Positions 34,818 through 44,245 are shown, counted from the stretch's first letter. The stretch: 64,000 nucleotides of DNA from Hyphomonas chukchiensis (GCF_000682695.1 NZ_AWFG01000052.1:162450-226449), one strand, 5' to 3'. The notes: generated by a model from the letters alone, not told the origin. Made by a program: numbers and translations.

Positions 34818-37277
34818 TCAGAAACGAAGACGGGCGGTTGCTCCGAAGGTCAGAGGTGGCGACAGGAACGCTCCAACAGCGGTTCCAGGCGCTGTTTGCG
34901 TGGCAGCATTGCCCTGGAGGGGCGTATCGAAAGCCAGCTCGTAATAGTCCTCGTCAAACAGGTTCTGCGCCCAAACCTCCAGCTCAAACGGTGAATTGTC
35001 GCTATAGAATGCCATCCTCGCATTGACCACGACCAAATCGTCAACTTCCTTGAGCGGATCGAGGTTCGACCCTGTATTATACCGTGAAGTGAATCGGCTC
35101 GACACATTGAATCTCGCATCCCAGTCGCTGATAAACGGGGTCTCATAAGTTGCGGCCAACGTTCCGGACCAGCGGGGCGCGAACGAAATCGTGCTTCCCG
35201 GCAGACGCGGGGGGGCAAAAAAGTCTACCGCTTCGAAATCGTCATACTGGGTTTCCGCATAGACGAGGCCGCCCTGAAGCGTCAGTCCTTCAAGCTGTTC
35301 AGGCAGGTATCGGATATCGAACTCAGCGCCCTTGGAAATCACACCGGGAACGGATGTCACGATGAAACTCGTACCGGTGAACGTGTTGAGCTGAAAGTCG
35401 CTATATTCCTGATAGAATATCGCACCATTGAAGAACAAGCTATTTGCCGCATTGTTGGTCTTGAAGCCGACCTCATACGCATCCACAGTTTCGGGATCGA
35501 AACCGGTGTCCAGATTCGGTTGAAACGGCGTGGGATCTGAGGGACCAAACTGGCTGCGGTCAAGGTTGAAACCACCGGCCTTGTAACCGCGCGAATAGGA
35601 CGCGTAGGACATCAGATTTTCATTGACCCGATATGCCCCCTTCACTGTACCTGACAAATCGTCGTCAGAGCGATCCTGCGTGGATCTCACACCGACGAAG
35701 TTGTCGTTCGTCCAAGGCAAGCAAAGCGTTGGGGTCAACCCACCTGCAGCCCCAAATACAGTCAAGGCTGTGGCACAGCTACCTGCATTGCCATCAAAAT
35801 TGGATTCCAGCGTCTTCTCATCGATCGTATAACGAAGGCCGACGGTCAGGTCGAACTGATCGGTCAAGCTGAACGTATTGTTCGTAAAGATCGCGTATGT
35901 GTCCGAAGATTGTTCATAAACGTCCGCAGTTGCATTGGCCTCACCCGTGTAAATGTTACCGGGCAGCGCAGCGAGATTGAACGCACCACCGCTCGCACCG
36001 AGCAGCAATTGCTGAAAGTAGAAAAAGTAATCATTGCCGTAACGGATGAAATCTGAACGGTCGAGAGTCTCATTTGCGTAGAAGGCACCCACCTGCCAGT
36101 CAATGTTGTCGGTGGCACCTGCGAACCGCAACTCCTGGCTGAAAGTCGCAAAAGCATCCACGGAAGTTTCATCATCACGATACCAAAGATCAGCCGCGCT
36201 GAAATCGGTATCTTGACCCGAGCCATTTTCCCAGTCGCGATACGATGTGATGGATGTCAGTTCACCGAATCCGGTCTGCCACTTGATATTGGCTGACACG
36301 CCCCAGTCTTCGGTCGTCTGCGTGGCGTCGCGGTTCGCAAAGGCGACGCGATCGAACGGATCGATCGGGAAAGCAGAGGCACCATCGCCGCCGGCCAACA
36401 GCGTAACCAGCGGGCCTCTGGCCGGGTCCACCGAGACATAGTCACCCATGCAACAATCTTCTTCCCGGTCAGTATAGTCAGCCGAGAGAAGGATTTCGAG
36501 GTCGCCCGAAGGCTCAAAAAGAAGCTGGCCTCGAAAGGAGTAGAAGTCATACTGACTCGTTTCGTCTTCGGTACGCGGACCATTGCCCGTCTTTACGTCG
36601 AGAAGACCGCCGCGCTCCTCATAGACCCCAAAAAGGCGACCGCTCACTGTTTCAGAAAGCGGTCCGGTAACTTCTGCAGAGGTGCGAAGGAAGCCTTCGT
36701 TGCCGATCCCGACCTCGAAGATAGACTCAAGCTCGTCAGACGGTTTCTTGGTAATGATATTTATAACGCCCGCAGAAGTCGACTTGCCAAACAAGGTGCC
36801 TTGCGGCCCTTTTAGCACTTCGATTCGCTCGATTTCGCCGAGATCTCCAAAGGAAACGCCATTCCTGGCGCGCGGAACCCCATCGATAACGACGCCGACG
36901 GAACTTTCGAGGCCAGGATTGTCTCCTACCGTGCCAATGCCGCGAATACGCGCCGTCGTATTTGCTTGCTTTGACGACGAAGTCACAAGCAGGCCGGGCG
37001 TAACGACCGTCAGATCTTTAATATCCTTAACGCCCGCATCACTGAGAAGTTCACCGGACAAAGCCGTCACAACGATCGGCACATCTTGCAGACTTTGCTC
37101 GCGCTTTTGCGCCGTAACTGTAATTGCGCCCAGACGACGTGTGGTCTCTGCGTTTTCGGTTGTCGATGTAGTACCCTGCTCGTCCACTTCAACTTGTGCA
37201 TGAGCACCTGCGGCGAGCAGCAATGCCGCCAAAGATACCGAAGCAGTTGTCTTAGACAGCGTGTTAAAATAATGCAC
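34818..37277 (-). CDS. TonB-dependent outer membrane receptor
   Basis: 819 aa. Signal peptide ends GAHAQ (about residue 28). TonB box-like AITVTAQKREQSLQDVPIVV (about 51-70), plug domain (about 70-190) with IRGIGTVGDNPG and IEVLKGPQGTLFGKSTSAGVINI, then a 22-strand barrel ending in F (TFGATARLRF). This subtype (V-T-A-Q-K-R-x-Q-S-L-Q-D-V-P) is abundant in Sphingomonadales and Caulobacterales and imports carbohydrates, terpenoids or steroid-like molecules rather than classical siderophores; substrate not determined. A 21-bp near-palindrome lies 20 bp before the start codon. It stands alone, next to the RND/hydrolase block. Confidence 0.94.
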   Translation of the reverse strand: MHYFNTLSKTTASVSLAALLLAAGAHAQVEVDEQGTTSTTENAETTRRLGAITVTAQKREQSLQDVPIVVTALSGELLSDAGVKDIKDLTVVTPGLLVTSSSKQANTTARIRGIGTVGDNPGLESSVGVVIDGVPRARNGVSFGDLGEIERIEVLKGPQGTLFGKSTSAGVINIITKKPSDELESIFEVGIGNEGFLRTSAEVTGPLSETVSGRLFGVYEERGGLLDVKTGNGPRTEDETSQYDFYSFRGQLLFEPSGDLEILLSADYTDREEDCCMGDYVSVDPARGPLVTLLAGGDGASAFPIDPFDRVAFANRDATQTTEDWGVSANIKWQTGFGELTSITSYRDWENGSGQDTDFSAADLWYRDDETSVDAFATFSQELRFAGATDNIDWQVGAFYANETLDRSDFIRYGNDYFFYFQQLLLGASGGAFNLAALPGNIYTGEANATADVYEQSSDTYAIFTNNTFSLTDQFDLTVGLRYTIDEKTLESNFDGNAGSCATALTVFGAAGGLTPTLCLPWTNDNFVGVRSTQDRSDDDLSGTVKGAYRVNENLMSYASYSRGYKAGGFNLDRSQFGPSDPTPFQPNLDTGFDPETVDAYEVGFKTNNAANSLFFNGAIFYQEYSDFQLNTFTGTSFIVTSVPGVISKGAEFDIRYLPEQLEGLTLQGGLVYAETQYDDFEAVDFFAPPRLPGSTISFAPRWSGTLAATYETPFISDWDARFNVSSRFTSRYNTGSNLDPLKEVDDLVVVNARMAFYSDNSPFELEVWAQNLFDEDYYELAFDTPLQGNAATQTAPGTAVGAFLSPPLTFGATARLRF

Positions 37278-37296
37278 CTGGTTTCCTCCTTATGTT

Positions 37297-37317
37297 TATA
37301 GCGTACTGTATGCTATA
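37297..37317. promoter_or_regulatory. Near-palindrome in the TonB receptor promoter
   Basis: TATAGC-GTAC-T-GTAT-GCTATA: 18 of 21 positions are symmetric about the central T. It is 20 bp upstream of the ATG at 37277, overlapping the likely transcription start. The place and symmetry suggest a repressor site, perhaps for one of the two MarR proteins nearby. Confidence 0.5.
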
Positions 37318-37553
37318 TTACTTTTCTGCGATGTGAATATTCATTTTGCCCACTGCCAGAAATCGTCGCAATGTGATGCAAATTTGCAATAGATGTAAGC
37401 GCTAGACCGAACGCGCGACAGTCGGCTCAATTCAAGGCAATCTCATTGACCCATATTTGTGAAGGCTCGGACGTCGGCAAGCATCTTGTCTTTTTGCATT
37501 GTCGCGGGAAGGGTGCGTGTTTACCAGCGTAACGGCCAAGGCGCGACGATTTG

Positions 37554-37870
37554 ACGTCTCATCAGGAAGCGCGTTGCCAGCTGTCGCGACCGAACGAGGC
37601 ATGGAGCACAGGTTTCGTCCACGTCCCACTCTACGACGGTTGCAAGATCAGAACCCTGAACATCATCGATGCCTTCACCAGACTTGTTCCAGCCATTGAC
37701 TTTCGAGGGACGTACGCCGGTGCCGATATCGCTGAAACACTCGAACGGGTCTGCTCAAAACTTGAGCTATCCGGGTCGATCAGGGGCCGGACTTCACCTG
37801 GAAAGGTAGTCATCCCTGAAAATAAGCGACTTGAAAACTGGACTTCTCCGGCGTTGATTATCGACGGAGA
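37554..37870 (+). pseudogene. IS3-family transposase OrfB fragment
   Basis: Plus-strand reading RPNEAWSTGFVHVPLYDGCK, then IRTLNIIDAFTRLVPAIDFR and ADIAETLERVCSKLELSGSI follows the start of the IS3 integrase core (R-P-N-x-x-W-S-x-D-F with the first D changed to G, then T-x-x-D-x-F-T-R). Later catalytic residues are lost after a frame change near 37800. Inactive remnant. Confidence 0.6.
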
Positions 37871-37875
37871 CGAGA

Positions 37876-38460
37876 ATGAAGAAATCGCGATTCACAGACG
37901 CGCATATCCTTGCGAACTGGAGCTGAATTTGTAGATCAAGCCGAGGAAACGCCTGGTTCGGGAAGTTCCGGGCCCCTGGCGGTTCTGGAGCGGCCGAACG
38001 AAATGTGGTCGATGGACTTCATGGCCGACCAACTCGGCGATGGCTGGTCCTTCCGGACGCTAAATGTCCTCGAGGACTTTTACCGCGAAGGCCTTGGTAT
38101 CGAAGTAGACTTCTCCCTGCCTGCAGCCCGTGTCGTTCGCATGCTTGAGCAAATCATTGAAGGGCTCGGAAAGCCGATGGGCATGCGCGTGGACAACGGG
38201 GCCGAAAAATATCAGTGGCAAGCTGCAGACCTGGGCAGCAAAGCGCGGCATTGGCATCTTCTGCATCCAGCCTGGCAAGCCGCAGCAGTATGCCTATGTC
38301 GAGCGCTACAATCGGACCGTTCGGCAGGAATGGCCAGGACGGTTCATCTTCAATGCGATCAAGAAGGTCAAGGAACACGCTACGCGGTGGCTCTGGATTT
38401 ACAACAATCAGCGCCCGGACATGGGCATCGGCGGGATTACCCCGCCATGGAACTGAAACT
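37876..38460 (+). pseudogene. Composite IS3 scar: OrfA start joined to a frameshifted OrfB
   Basis: ATG 37876 reads [15 protein letters not shown], the start of IS3 OrfA, and after 17 codons the homology jumps to Orf[54 protein letters not shown]. Near 38205 the frame shifts, and the last part continues [20 protein letters not shown] and [20 protein letters not shown] to GGITPPWN. The DDE residues D (WSMDF), D (VDNG) and E (VERYN) are all present but split between frames. Most of OrfA is deleted, so the element is dead. It is a different IS3 subgroup from the piece at 37554. Confidence 0.75.
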
Positions 38461-38520
38461 TTCTGCGTAAAGTTCAGGAACCTGGCAGCTTAAAAATAGG
38501 ATGATTACCGTTCACCACGC

Positions 38521-38985
38521 TCATTCCGCGCTTGGGATTAGCTTTTCAAGACATCGACGGAAATCTCTAAGATCTTTCTCGTCGAAATCCGCAAATAACT
38601 CAGCGGCCGCACGTCTTCCGGCCCGATCAATTTTGGACTGCCGGGAGACTGCCAATCTAGAAGGCACAACCCTCCACACACGACGATCATCGCTGTCCGC
38701 GACCCGGGATACATATCCACTTCGCTCCAACTGGTCTATCAGAGACCCGACAGAAGCTCGCCCCAGCTCCAATATCTCGGCTAACTCGGTTTGCGTAGGG
38801 TTAGAAAGCCGAAAAACATACAGCATCGCTCTCCATTGAGCCCGCGTGAGTTCCAAGGATGCCATATCCATATCAAATCGACGCCGAAGCACGCGCGTAA
38901 CACGGCTTATCAGAAAAGCCAGCTCAACTCGCTCATCGCTCCAGAAATCATTGTCAGCGAATCTCAGAATTTTCTCTTGGGGCAT
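38521..38985 (-). CDS. MarR-family transcriptional regulator, second copy
   Basis: 154 aa from ATG 38985 (MPQEKILRFAD); the frame also extends to a TTG at 39060 (179 aa), less likely. MarR core: ELTRAQWRAMLYVFRLSNPTQTELAEILELGRASVGSLIDQLERSGYVSRVADSDDRRVWRV in order, with the D-x-D-D-R-R wing. It is a paralogue of the MarR protein at 33772. A 26-bp perfect palindrome 89 bp upstream (39074-39099) is the obvious candidate operator. No structural gene is directly divergent; the nearest upstream genes are broken, so its present target is unclear, but the TonB receptor or the catabolic operon are options. Confidence 0.9.
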   Translation of the reverse strand: MPQEKILRFADNDFWSDERVELAFLISRVTRVLRRRFDMDMASLELTRAQWRAMLYVFRLSNPTQTELAEILELGRASVGSLIDQLERSGYVSRVADSDDRRVWRVVPSRLAVSRQSKIDRAGRRAAAELFADFDEKDLRDFRRCLEKLIPSAE

Positions 38986-39073
38986 TCCAACCAAACCTAG
39001 CCATGGTGTCAAAAGTTCACTCTGGCTTTGTGCAGCTCGAAATTCAACCGCTATATTCAAAGCAGGAAAAAAG

Positions 39074-39099
39074 TGCTGGCTAGATTAATCTAGCCAGCA
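39074..39099. promoter_or_regulatory. 26-bp perfect palindrome upstream of marR
   Basis: TGCTGGCTAGATT (39074-39086) is followed immediately by its exact reverse complement (39087-39099), with no spacer. This is the longest exact palindrome I saw in the window. It lies 89 bp upstream of the MarR start at 38985, and 14 bp upstream of the alternative start at 39060. No T-run follows, so an operator is more likely than a terminator. Confidence 0.65.
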
Positions 39100-39217
39100 A
39101 GTCTACCGAAACTGCGGAATGTAGGAGGAGGCCTTCCTGACGATGTGATACTTTCCTCACTTCGTCAGGGCGACTGGTTTGACATTCCACCGCTCAGACA
39201 AGCCGCAGGCACTCGTG

Positions 39218-39985
39218 CTACCGGCTGTTGCCAACCCTAATACACGAAATTTCCGCACGGGTCCATACTGTATGTAAGCAAACGGACTTTTGCCGACCCT
39301 TCATCGGCCTCCCGACGGCCCATTTGCTTGCATATGGTATGCATTCATACAATGTGACCTGATATCCATTTGGTCCCGCATTTGAATGGAGAGTCTGTCG
39401 CAACGGAGACAGACAATGCGCAAAAGCAAATTCACTAAGGAACAGATCATCGCGATCCTGGCTGAACAGGAACGAGGCGTGGCAACCGCAGACGTGTGCC
39501 GGCGTCATGGTGTCAGCTCGGCCAACTTCTATATCTATGGACGGCTCTCCCGGTGCAAGCGATTTGAGTCCTGATCGAACCGGTATTGGATGCCAACATC
39601 TACTGGCAACGACCCGCAACGTGACGGCATCGCCTGGTGCCCAGACGCACATGCCCTTGCGCTTCTCCACCATCCGGACATGCTTGCGCCGGGCGGCATG
39701 GCGAAGGGCCTGGACGACCTTGAAGACGACCGAATTGCGCAGCGTGGCATCCGTCGCGTCAAGTCGGCGCTCGATCATCACCCGCTCGGCGAGATCCCGG
39801 GTTGTGAGTTCGCCATCGACCTCAAGATGGCGCACACAGATGTCGGTGAACAGCCGGATCGACGCATTTATATGAGCCAGGTCGTGCTTCGCCTGCGCGA
39901 TCTGAGCCTGGTACGCCGTGATCCGCCCGTGGATCTCGGCGCGCTTGTCCTTCACACACACCTTGGGTGTGCCTGCTCCTCCCAA
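39218..39985 (-). pseudogene. Truncated hypothetical gene, 3' end replaced by IS3 debris
   Basis: Authentic sequence is probably 39546-39975: KRAEIHGRITAYQAQIAQAK, LAHINASIRLF, GELTTRDLAERVMIERRLDA, KVVQALRHAARRKHVRMVEK and KGMCVWAP. It is a helical protein with coiled-coil character of a kind I have seen annotated as hypothetical in alphaproteobacterial islands, often near recombinases. Downstream the frame runs through the antisense of the IS3 OrfA fragment, and upstream it collides with the end of the hydrolase gene (33-bp overlap), so both ends are scars. Probably not functional. Confidence 0.5.
39417..39545 (+). pseudogene. IS3-family OrfA fragment
   Basis: ATG 39417 reads MRKSKFTKEQIIAILAEQER, then TADVCRRHGVSSANFY, the complete helix-turn-helix of IS3 OrfA, before the homology stops at about 39535 and the sequence passes into an unrelated minus-strand gene. 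A third, separate IS3 remnant in this region. Confidence 0.7.
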
Positions 39986-40944
39986 AGGGAGAGAATGCTT
40001 CTGAGTGCAGTTAAAAAAGCTAATGGCTGATCGAGCATCAAATGGTGGCGCGCCTCAGGTACGGCGATTATCGGAATGTCACCGCCCCCCAGCTCGCGGA
40101 TGTAGTCAGCCGAGTCCCTGGTAAAGAGCTGACTCTTTCCGCCATGAACGATGATCTTGCGGCCCGGCGCATTCACGAGTCGATGGCCGATTGTGAGCCA
40201 TTCGTCGGACTTATTGCTTCGTCGGAATACCTCAGGTGAGAACTTCCATGTCCAACCGTCACCGTCGCGCCGCATTGAATGATACGCCATGTAATCTAGG
40301 AGGAACGGCTCGCCGACCGGCTGGGGCGGGGAAAGGACGTATCTTTTGCGCGCCTCTTCATAGCTCGCATAGGGCCGGTTGGGCTTGTCAGGATCACCTG
40401 ATCCCGGGCTGGAGCGGCGATGGTTCCAGTATTGCTCCAGGAGCTCGGCTCGCATGACCATGAGATCGCAAATCACGACGCCGGAGAATGCATCGGGCGA
40501 CAGGGTCACGGCTGTCAGCGCTGCGCCCGCGCCGAAACTGTGCGCGATGATGGTGGGTTTGTGGCCATCTGTAAACAGATCGAGTGCCTCGGCAATCTCA
40601 TCAAACTCGCGCCCCCTTGCCGCGGGATCGGCTTGCCCGCGCATCTCCGTGTCGCCCATGCCGGCGAGATCGAACGCCACCACGTCGTAATCTTCCGCGA
40701 GAAACGGAGCGATGAAGGCAAAGCAACGGGCGTGGGAGAGAAAGCCATGTGTCATAAGCACTTTCGGCTTTTTCCGGTCGCCCCAGCGAAAGTAATGCGT
40801 CCTGGCACCGTCGATCTCAACATAACCTTCTTCGCGCGGCACCTTGAGGGCCGACACAAACCATTCCGGCAGATGCGAACCATCGCCGGCCCAGACAGGG
40901 TCGATGTCGTCGGGAAAATCTCCAATCTTGGACAATACGTTCAT
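39952..40944 (-). CDS. Alpha/beta hydrolase of the catabolic operon
   Basis: 330 aa. Oxyanion loop VLMTHGFLSHARCF (about 62-75), AFDLAGMGDTE, nucleophile elbow H135-S136-F-G-A-G, acid near IIVHGGKSQLFTRDS, catalytic histidine in EARHHLMLDQP (about 303). ATG 40944 overlaps the BVMO stop as ATGA. In combination with the BVMO it is the natural candidate to hydrolyse the ester or lactone that the BVMO makes. The last residues after ILSLWEEQ run into the scar with the truncated gene at 39218, so the C-terminus may be altered by a few residues. Confidence 0.9.
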   Translation of the reverse strand: MNVLSKIGDFPDDIDPVWAGDGSHLPEWFVSALKVPREEGYVEIDGARTHYFRWGDRKKPKVLMTHGFLSHARCFAFIAPFLAEDYDVVAFDLAGMGDTEMRGQADPAARGREFDEIAEALDLFTDGHKPTIIAHSFGAGAALTAVTLSPDAFSGVVICDLMVMRAELLEQYWNHRRSSPGSGDPDKPNRPYASYEEARKRYVLSPPQPVGEPFLLDYMAYHSMRRDGDGWTWKFSPEVFRRSNKSDEWLTIGHRLVNAPGRKIIVHGGKSQLFTRDSADYIRELGGGDIPIIAVPEARHHLMLDQPLAFLTALRSILSLWEEQAHPRCV

Positions 40945-42578
40945 TTCGTTAAGTGTTCCTTGCTAGTGGGTTTGTCGATCACGAAGCCGCGATACTCCTC
41001 GTTCGCTACATCTTCGCAGAGTGCGACATAGCCAGACACGCTTGGAAAATTGATCAGTTGACGCTTCTTGCCCGGGATGTTTGCGCCCATGTACCAAGAA
41101 TCCGCTTCGGGAAAGAGTGTCATCGCGCCTGCTTGGGCAACCATTTCGGTCCAGCCCGTTTCAGCTGCCGGATCGGCTTCGAAAAGATCGACACCATTTT
41201 CCCGCATCCAGACCAGAAAGTCGCAGATCCAGTCACCCTGTATCTCTGCGCTGGTCGGGCCGTTTGAGAAACCCGACGGGCTGAGTGGCCCGTATGCGAA
41301 CAGCATATTGGGAAAGCCCGCTACTGCCATGCCCAGATAGGCGCGTACTCTGTCTTCCCACGCATGGGAAAGTGATAGGCTGTTCGTCCCCGTGATGTTC
41401 ATATCGATCAGCCCGCCGCGCCCAGCATCGAAGCCGGTGGCGAAAACGATGAGGTCGCATTCCATCTCGCCGTCATCGGTCTCGATCGCGTGCGGCTTGA
41501 CCCGGATGATCGGAGTTGCCTTGAGATCGACCAGCGCGACATTCTCCTGCGCGAAAATCTCGTAGTATCCCTGCTCGAGCGAAGGTCTCTTCGTGCCGAA
41601 TGGATGCGGCGGTTCGGAAGGCGCGAGCAGCTCAACAAGGTTGGGGTTGACAATCCTTGCGCGAACCTTGTCGCGCCAGAAATCATAGGCGTGGCGGTTA
41701 GCTTCGCGATTGATAAGCAGGTCGGCGAAATTGTGATACCAGAACCTGAGGCCACCCTGTTGCCACAGATCTTCAAAGTGCGCGGTGCGCGCTTTCTCGT
41801 CAACTTCGAGCGCCGATACGTCTAGCGATTGGCATTCGAACCCTCCGCTCGTCTGCTTGCGCGTTTCGAAGATAGCAGCATAGCCCTTCTTGTCCCGTTC
41901 CTGGTCTTCTTCCGAAAGCTTCTTCTGCTGCATAGGCAGCGCCAGGATTGGTGTTCTTTGATAGAGGGTCAGCTTCGATGCGGACTTGGCCGCTTCTTGC
42001 GCGACTTGCACACCGCTTGCACCGGTGCCGATCAAGGCAACCTTACGTCCGCTGAGATCGACACCCTGCTGCGGCCAGCGCGCCGTGTGAAACCATTGGC
42101 CTTCGAAATCCTCAAGGCCGGGAAAATTGGGGACATACGGCTTTGATGCGAAACCAAGAGCGGGCAACAGGAACCGTGTCGAAACAGTTTTGTCGCTGTC
42201 GAGTTGCAGACGCCATTGCTTCGTCTCCTTCTCATAGTGCGCGCCTCTGACCCCTGACCCCATGCGCATCATGGGCCACAGGTCGAGCGTATCGCAAACA
42301 TGCCGGAAATACGCCCTGAGCTCTTCCCAACCGGGAAATCGCTCGCTCCAGGCCCATGATTTCCACACTTCAGGTATCGAGAACTCGTAAAGCGGAACCT
42401 GTGAATCCACTCGTGCGCCTGGATAGCAATTCCAGTACCAGATGCCGCCGGGCTGGGCCGCAGCATCCACCAGCAACACGTTGAACCCAGCGTCACGCAA
42501 CTTGTGGAGCAGGTAGATCCCGCTGAAGCCGGCACCGACGATTACAGCGTCGTAATCGGGAGAAACCCGATTGCTCAC
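40941..42578 (-). CDS. Type I Baeyer-Villiger monooxygenase
   Basis: 545 aa from GTG 42578, whose GTGA overlaps the stop of the upstream ligase gene; the longer frame to 42785 is antisense of that gene. FAD site G15-A-G17-F-S-G20, second Rossmann motif ALIGTGASGVQVAQ (NADPH), and the BVMO fingerprint F158-E-G160-Q-W-F-H164-T-A-R-W168-P. WYWNCYPGARVD is typical of cyclic-ketone type BVMOs. It inserts oxygen next to a ketone with FAD and NADPH, giving a lactone or ester, cytoplasmic. The following hydrolase gene is coupled to it. Together they imply a ketone intermediate in the pathway, produced from the alcohol that the P450 would make; no alcohol dehydrogenase is present in the window. Confidence 0.95.
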   Translation of the reverse strand: MSNRVSPDYDAVIVGAGFSGIYLLHKLRDAGFNVLLVDAAAQPGGIWYWNCYPGARVDSQVPLYEFSIPEVWKSWAWSERFPGWEELRAYFRHVCDTLDLWPMMRMGSGVRGAHYEKETKQWRLQLDSDKTVSTRFLLPALGFASKPYVPNFPGLEDFEGQWFHTARWPQQGVDLSGRKVALIGTGASGVQVAQEAAKSASKLTLYQRTPILALPMQQKKLSEEDQERDKKGYAAIFETRKQTSGGFECQSLDVSALEVDEKARTAHFEDLWQQGGLRFWYHNFADLLINREANRHAYDFWRDKVRARIVNPNLVELLAPSEPPHPFGTKRPSLEQGYYEIFAQENVALVDLKATPIIRVKPHAIETDDGEMECDLIVFATGFDAGRGGLIDMNITGTNSLSLSHAWEDRVRAYLGMAVAGFPNMLFAYGPLSPSGFSNGPTSAEIQGDWICDFLVWMRENGVDLFEADPAAETGWTEMVAQAGAMTLFPEADSWYMGANIPGKKRQLINFPSVSGYVALCEDVANEEYRGFVIDKPTSKEHLTK

Positions 42579-44188
42579 GATGCGACCGTCAAACGTTCGG
42601 CGATTGCTTTCGCCGTTGCATAGTCGGCCTTGCCGTTGGATGCACGCAGGGGTTTTTCCGTCGGATGTATGGCCTTGGGCGTTTTGTATCCTGCCAGCTG
42701 ATCGCGCACATGGTCCTTGACGGCTTGCTCGTCGAACGGGACGTCGTGGTTGAGGTGGACGACGGCGGTGACGGCCTGGCCCCATTTTTCGTCCGTTACA
42801 CCTACGACCAGCGCTTCACCGATGGCGGGATGGGTCTTGAGCACTTCCTCGACTTCTTCTGGGTATACCTTCTCGCCAGCAGTGTTGATGCATACGCTGC
42901 CGCGGCCTAGCAGGGTAAGGCTTCCATCGGCCTCTACCCGGCACCAGTCACCCGGAATCGAATAACGCACGCCATCGATTGTGCGGAATGTCTTGGCGGA
43001 TTTTTCGGGATCTTTGTAATATCCCATGGGGATGGCCCCCTTGCGGGCGATAAAGCCAGGCACGCCGCTTCCTGGTTCGACTTTCTGGTCGTTTTCGTCG
43101 AAGACATCGCAGAATTCGCCAATCCCGAATTTCGCGGTGTTCGTACCGCCCTGTGCAGTCGTGACGGAGAGGCCGAAGCCGAGCCCTTCGGAGGCGCCGA
43201 AACTATCCATCAGCACGACCTGGGGAATGTGCTTGCATAGACCGGCCTTAATCTCCTTGCTCCACATCACGCCGGACGAGATGATGGAGACGAGGCTCCT
43301 GGTATCCCAGCGCCCCGCGTTTTCTTCGAGCGCGCGAAGCATTGGCTTAGCAAAGGCGTCGCCCACAATTGCGATGCTTTCCACCTGGTGCTTTTCGACC
43401 GTTTCCCACAATTCTGAAGCTTCGAAGGAAGGGGCCGTCAGCGTGACGATCGCGCCGCCCGACATGAGCGCACCTATCGCGGTGATGAAGCCCGTCCCGT
43501 GCATGAGCGGGCAGGAGGAGAGAGTGCGCCTGCCGGGCCCCTCTTTCTCGATCAGCGCAACATTTTCTTCCAGCGTCTGCGGAACCGGGCCAAGTAACTT
43601 CTGCGCGTCCAACTGGGCCTTGCGCATGTCGTCGTGCCGCCACATCACGCCTTTCGGCATCCCGGTCGTGCCGCCGGTATAGATGAAGAGCAAATCGTCG
43701 GGTGAGCGTTCGATGCCGAGCGCCGATCCGTCCCCTTTTCCCGCCAGCGTCTCATAGGGACTCGCAAAAGACGCGATTTCGGAAGGGTCGCCAATTTCGA
43801 CGAAAGTGTGAACCTTCTCGAGCCTATCCTTGAGTTCGACGATACATTCGCGAAACTCCGAACTGTAAACAATCACTTCGCTGTCAGAATCTTGGAAAAT
43901 GTAGAAAACTTCTTCGGCGCGGTAGCGGTAATTGATGTTCACATGGGTCAAGCGCCCCTTAAAACAAGCCGCCATCAGCTCGCCATATTCGGGGCGGTTG
44001 CGCATGTAGAAGGCCACCTTGGCACCATCGCACGCTCCGCGTTGACGCAACGCGCGCGCGATATTATTCGAGCGCGCGGACATTTCGGGCCAAGTGACGA
44101 TCCGGTCGCCGTGTATCAGCGCCGGAGCGTCCTGAGGCATGGCGGGCTCGACTGCGTCGAGAATGTCACCGAGGTTCCAGTCGATCAT
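42575..44188 (-). CDS. Acyl-CoA synthetase (AMP-forming)
   Basis: 537 aa adenylate-forming enzyme. P-loop-like motif LLFIYTGGTTGMPKGVMWRH (about 171-190), DSFGASEGLG (about 330), WCRVEADGSLTLLGRGSVCINTAGEKVYPEEVEEVL (A8/A9 region), and the C-terminal lysine in RASNGKADY. The T-G-G-T-T-G-M-P-K-G-V-M-W form is the one seen in FadD-type ligases for steroid side chains, terpenoid acids and similar branched carboxylates. It should activate the acid released by the hydrolase or the incoming substrate. GTGA overlap with the BVMO gene downstream. Confidence 0.93.
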   Translation of the reverse strand: MIDWNLGDILDAVEPAMPQDAPALIHGDRIVTWPEMSARSNNIARALRQRGACDGAKVAFYMRNRPEYGELMAACFKGRLTHVNINYRYRAEEVFYIFQDSDSEVIVYSSEFRECIVELKDRLEKVHTFVEIGDPSEIASFASPYETLAGKGDGSALGIERSPDDLLFIYTGGTTGMPKGVMWRHDDMRKAQLDAQKLLGPVPQTLEENVALIEKEGPGRRTLSSCPLMHGTGFITAIGALMSGGAIVTLTAPSFEASELWETVEKHQVESIAIVGDAFAKPMLRALEENAGRWDTRSLVSIISSGVMWSKEIKAGLCKHIPQVVLMDSFGASEGLGFGLSVTTAQGGTNTAKFGIGEFCDVFDENDQKVEPGSGVPGFIARKGAIPMGYYKDPEKSAKTFRTIDGVRYSIPGDWCRVEADGSLTLLGRGSVCINTAGEKVYPEEVEEVLKTHPAIGEALVVGVTDEKWGQAVTAVVHLNHDVPFDEQAVKDHVRDQLAGYKTPKAIHPTEKPLRASNGKADYATAKAIAERLTVAS

Positions 44189-44245
44189 GTTCCTTCTCCC
44201 TTCCGGACGGGACAGCCAGTCTCGCAGGCCCCCGCAATGAGTGTA

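Noticed and set aside
37297..37317. Possible CRISPR-like or phage repeat
   Set aside because: No repeated units; a single symmetric promoter site.
42579..42785. N-terminal extension of the BVMO to 614 aa
   Set aside because: Antisense to the acyl-CoA ligase end; Arg/Gly-rich without family similarity. GTG 42578 with GTGA overlap fits better.
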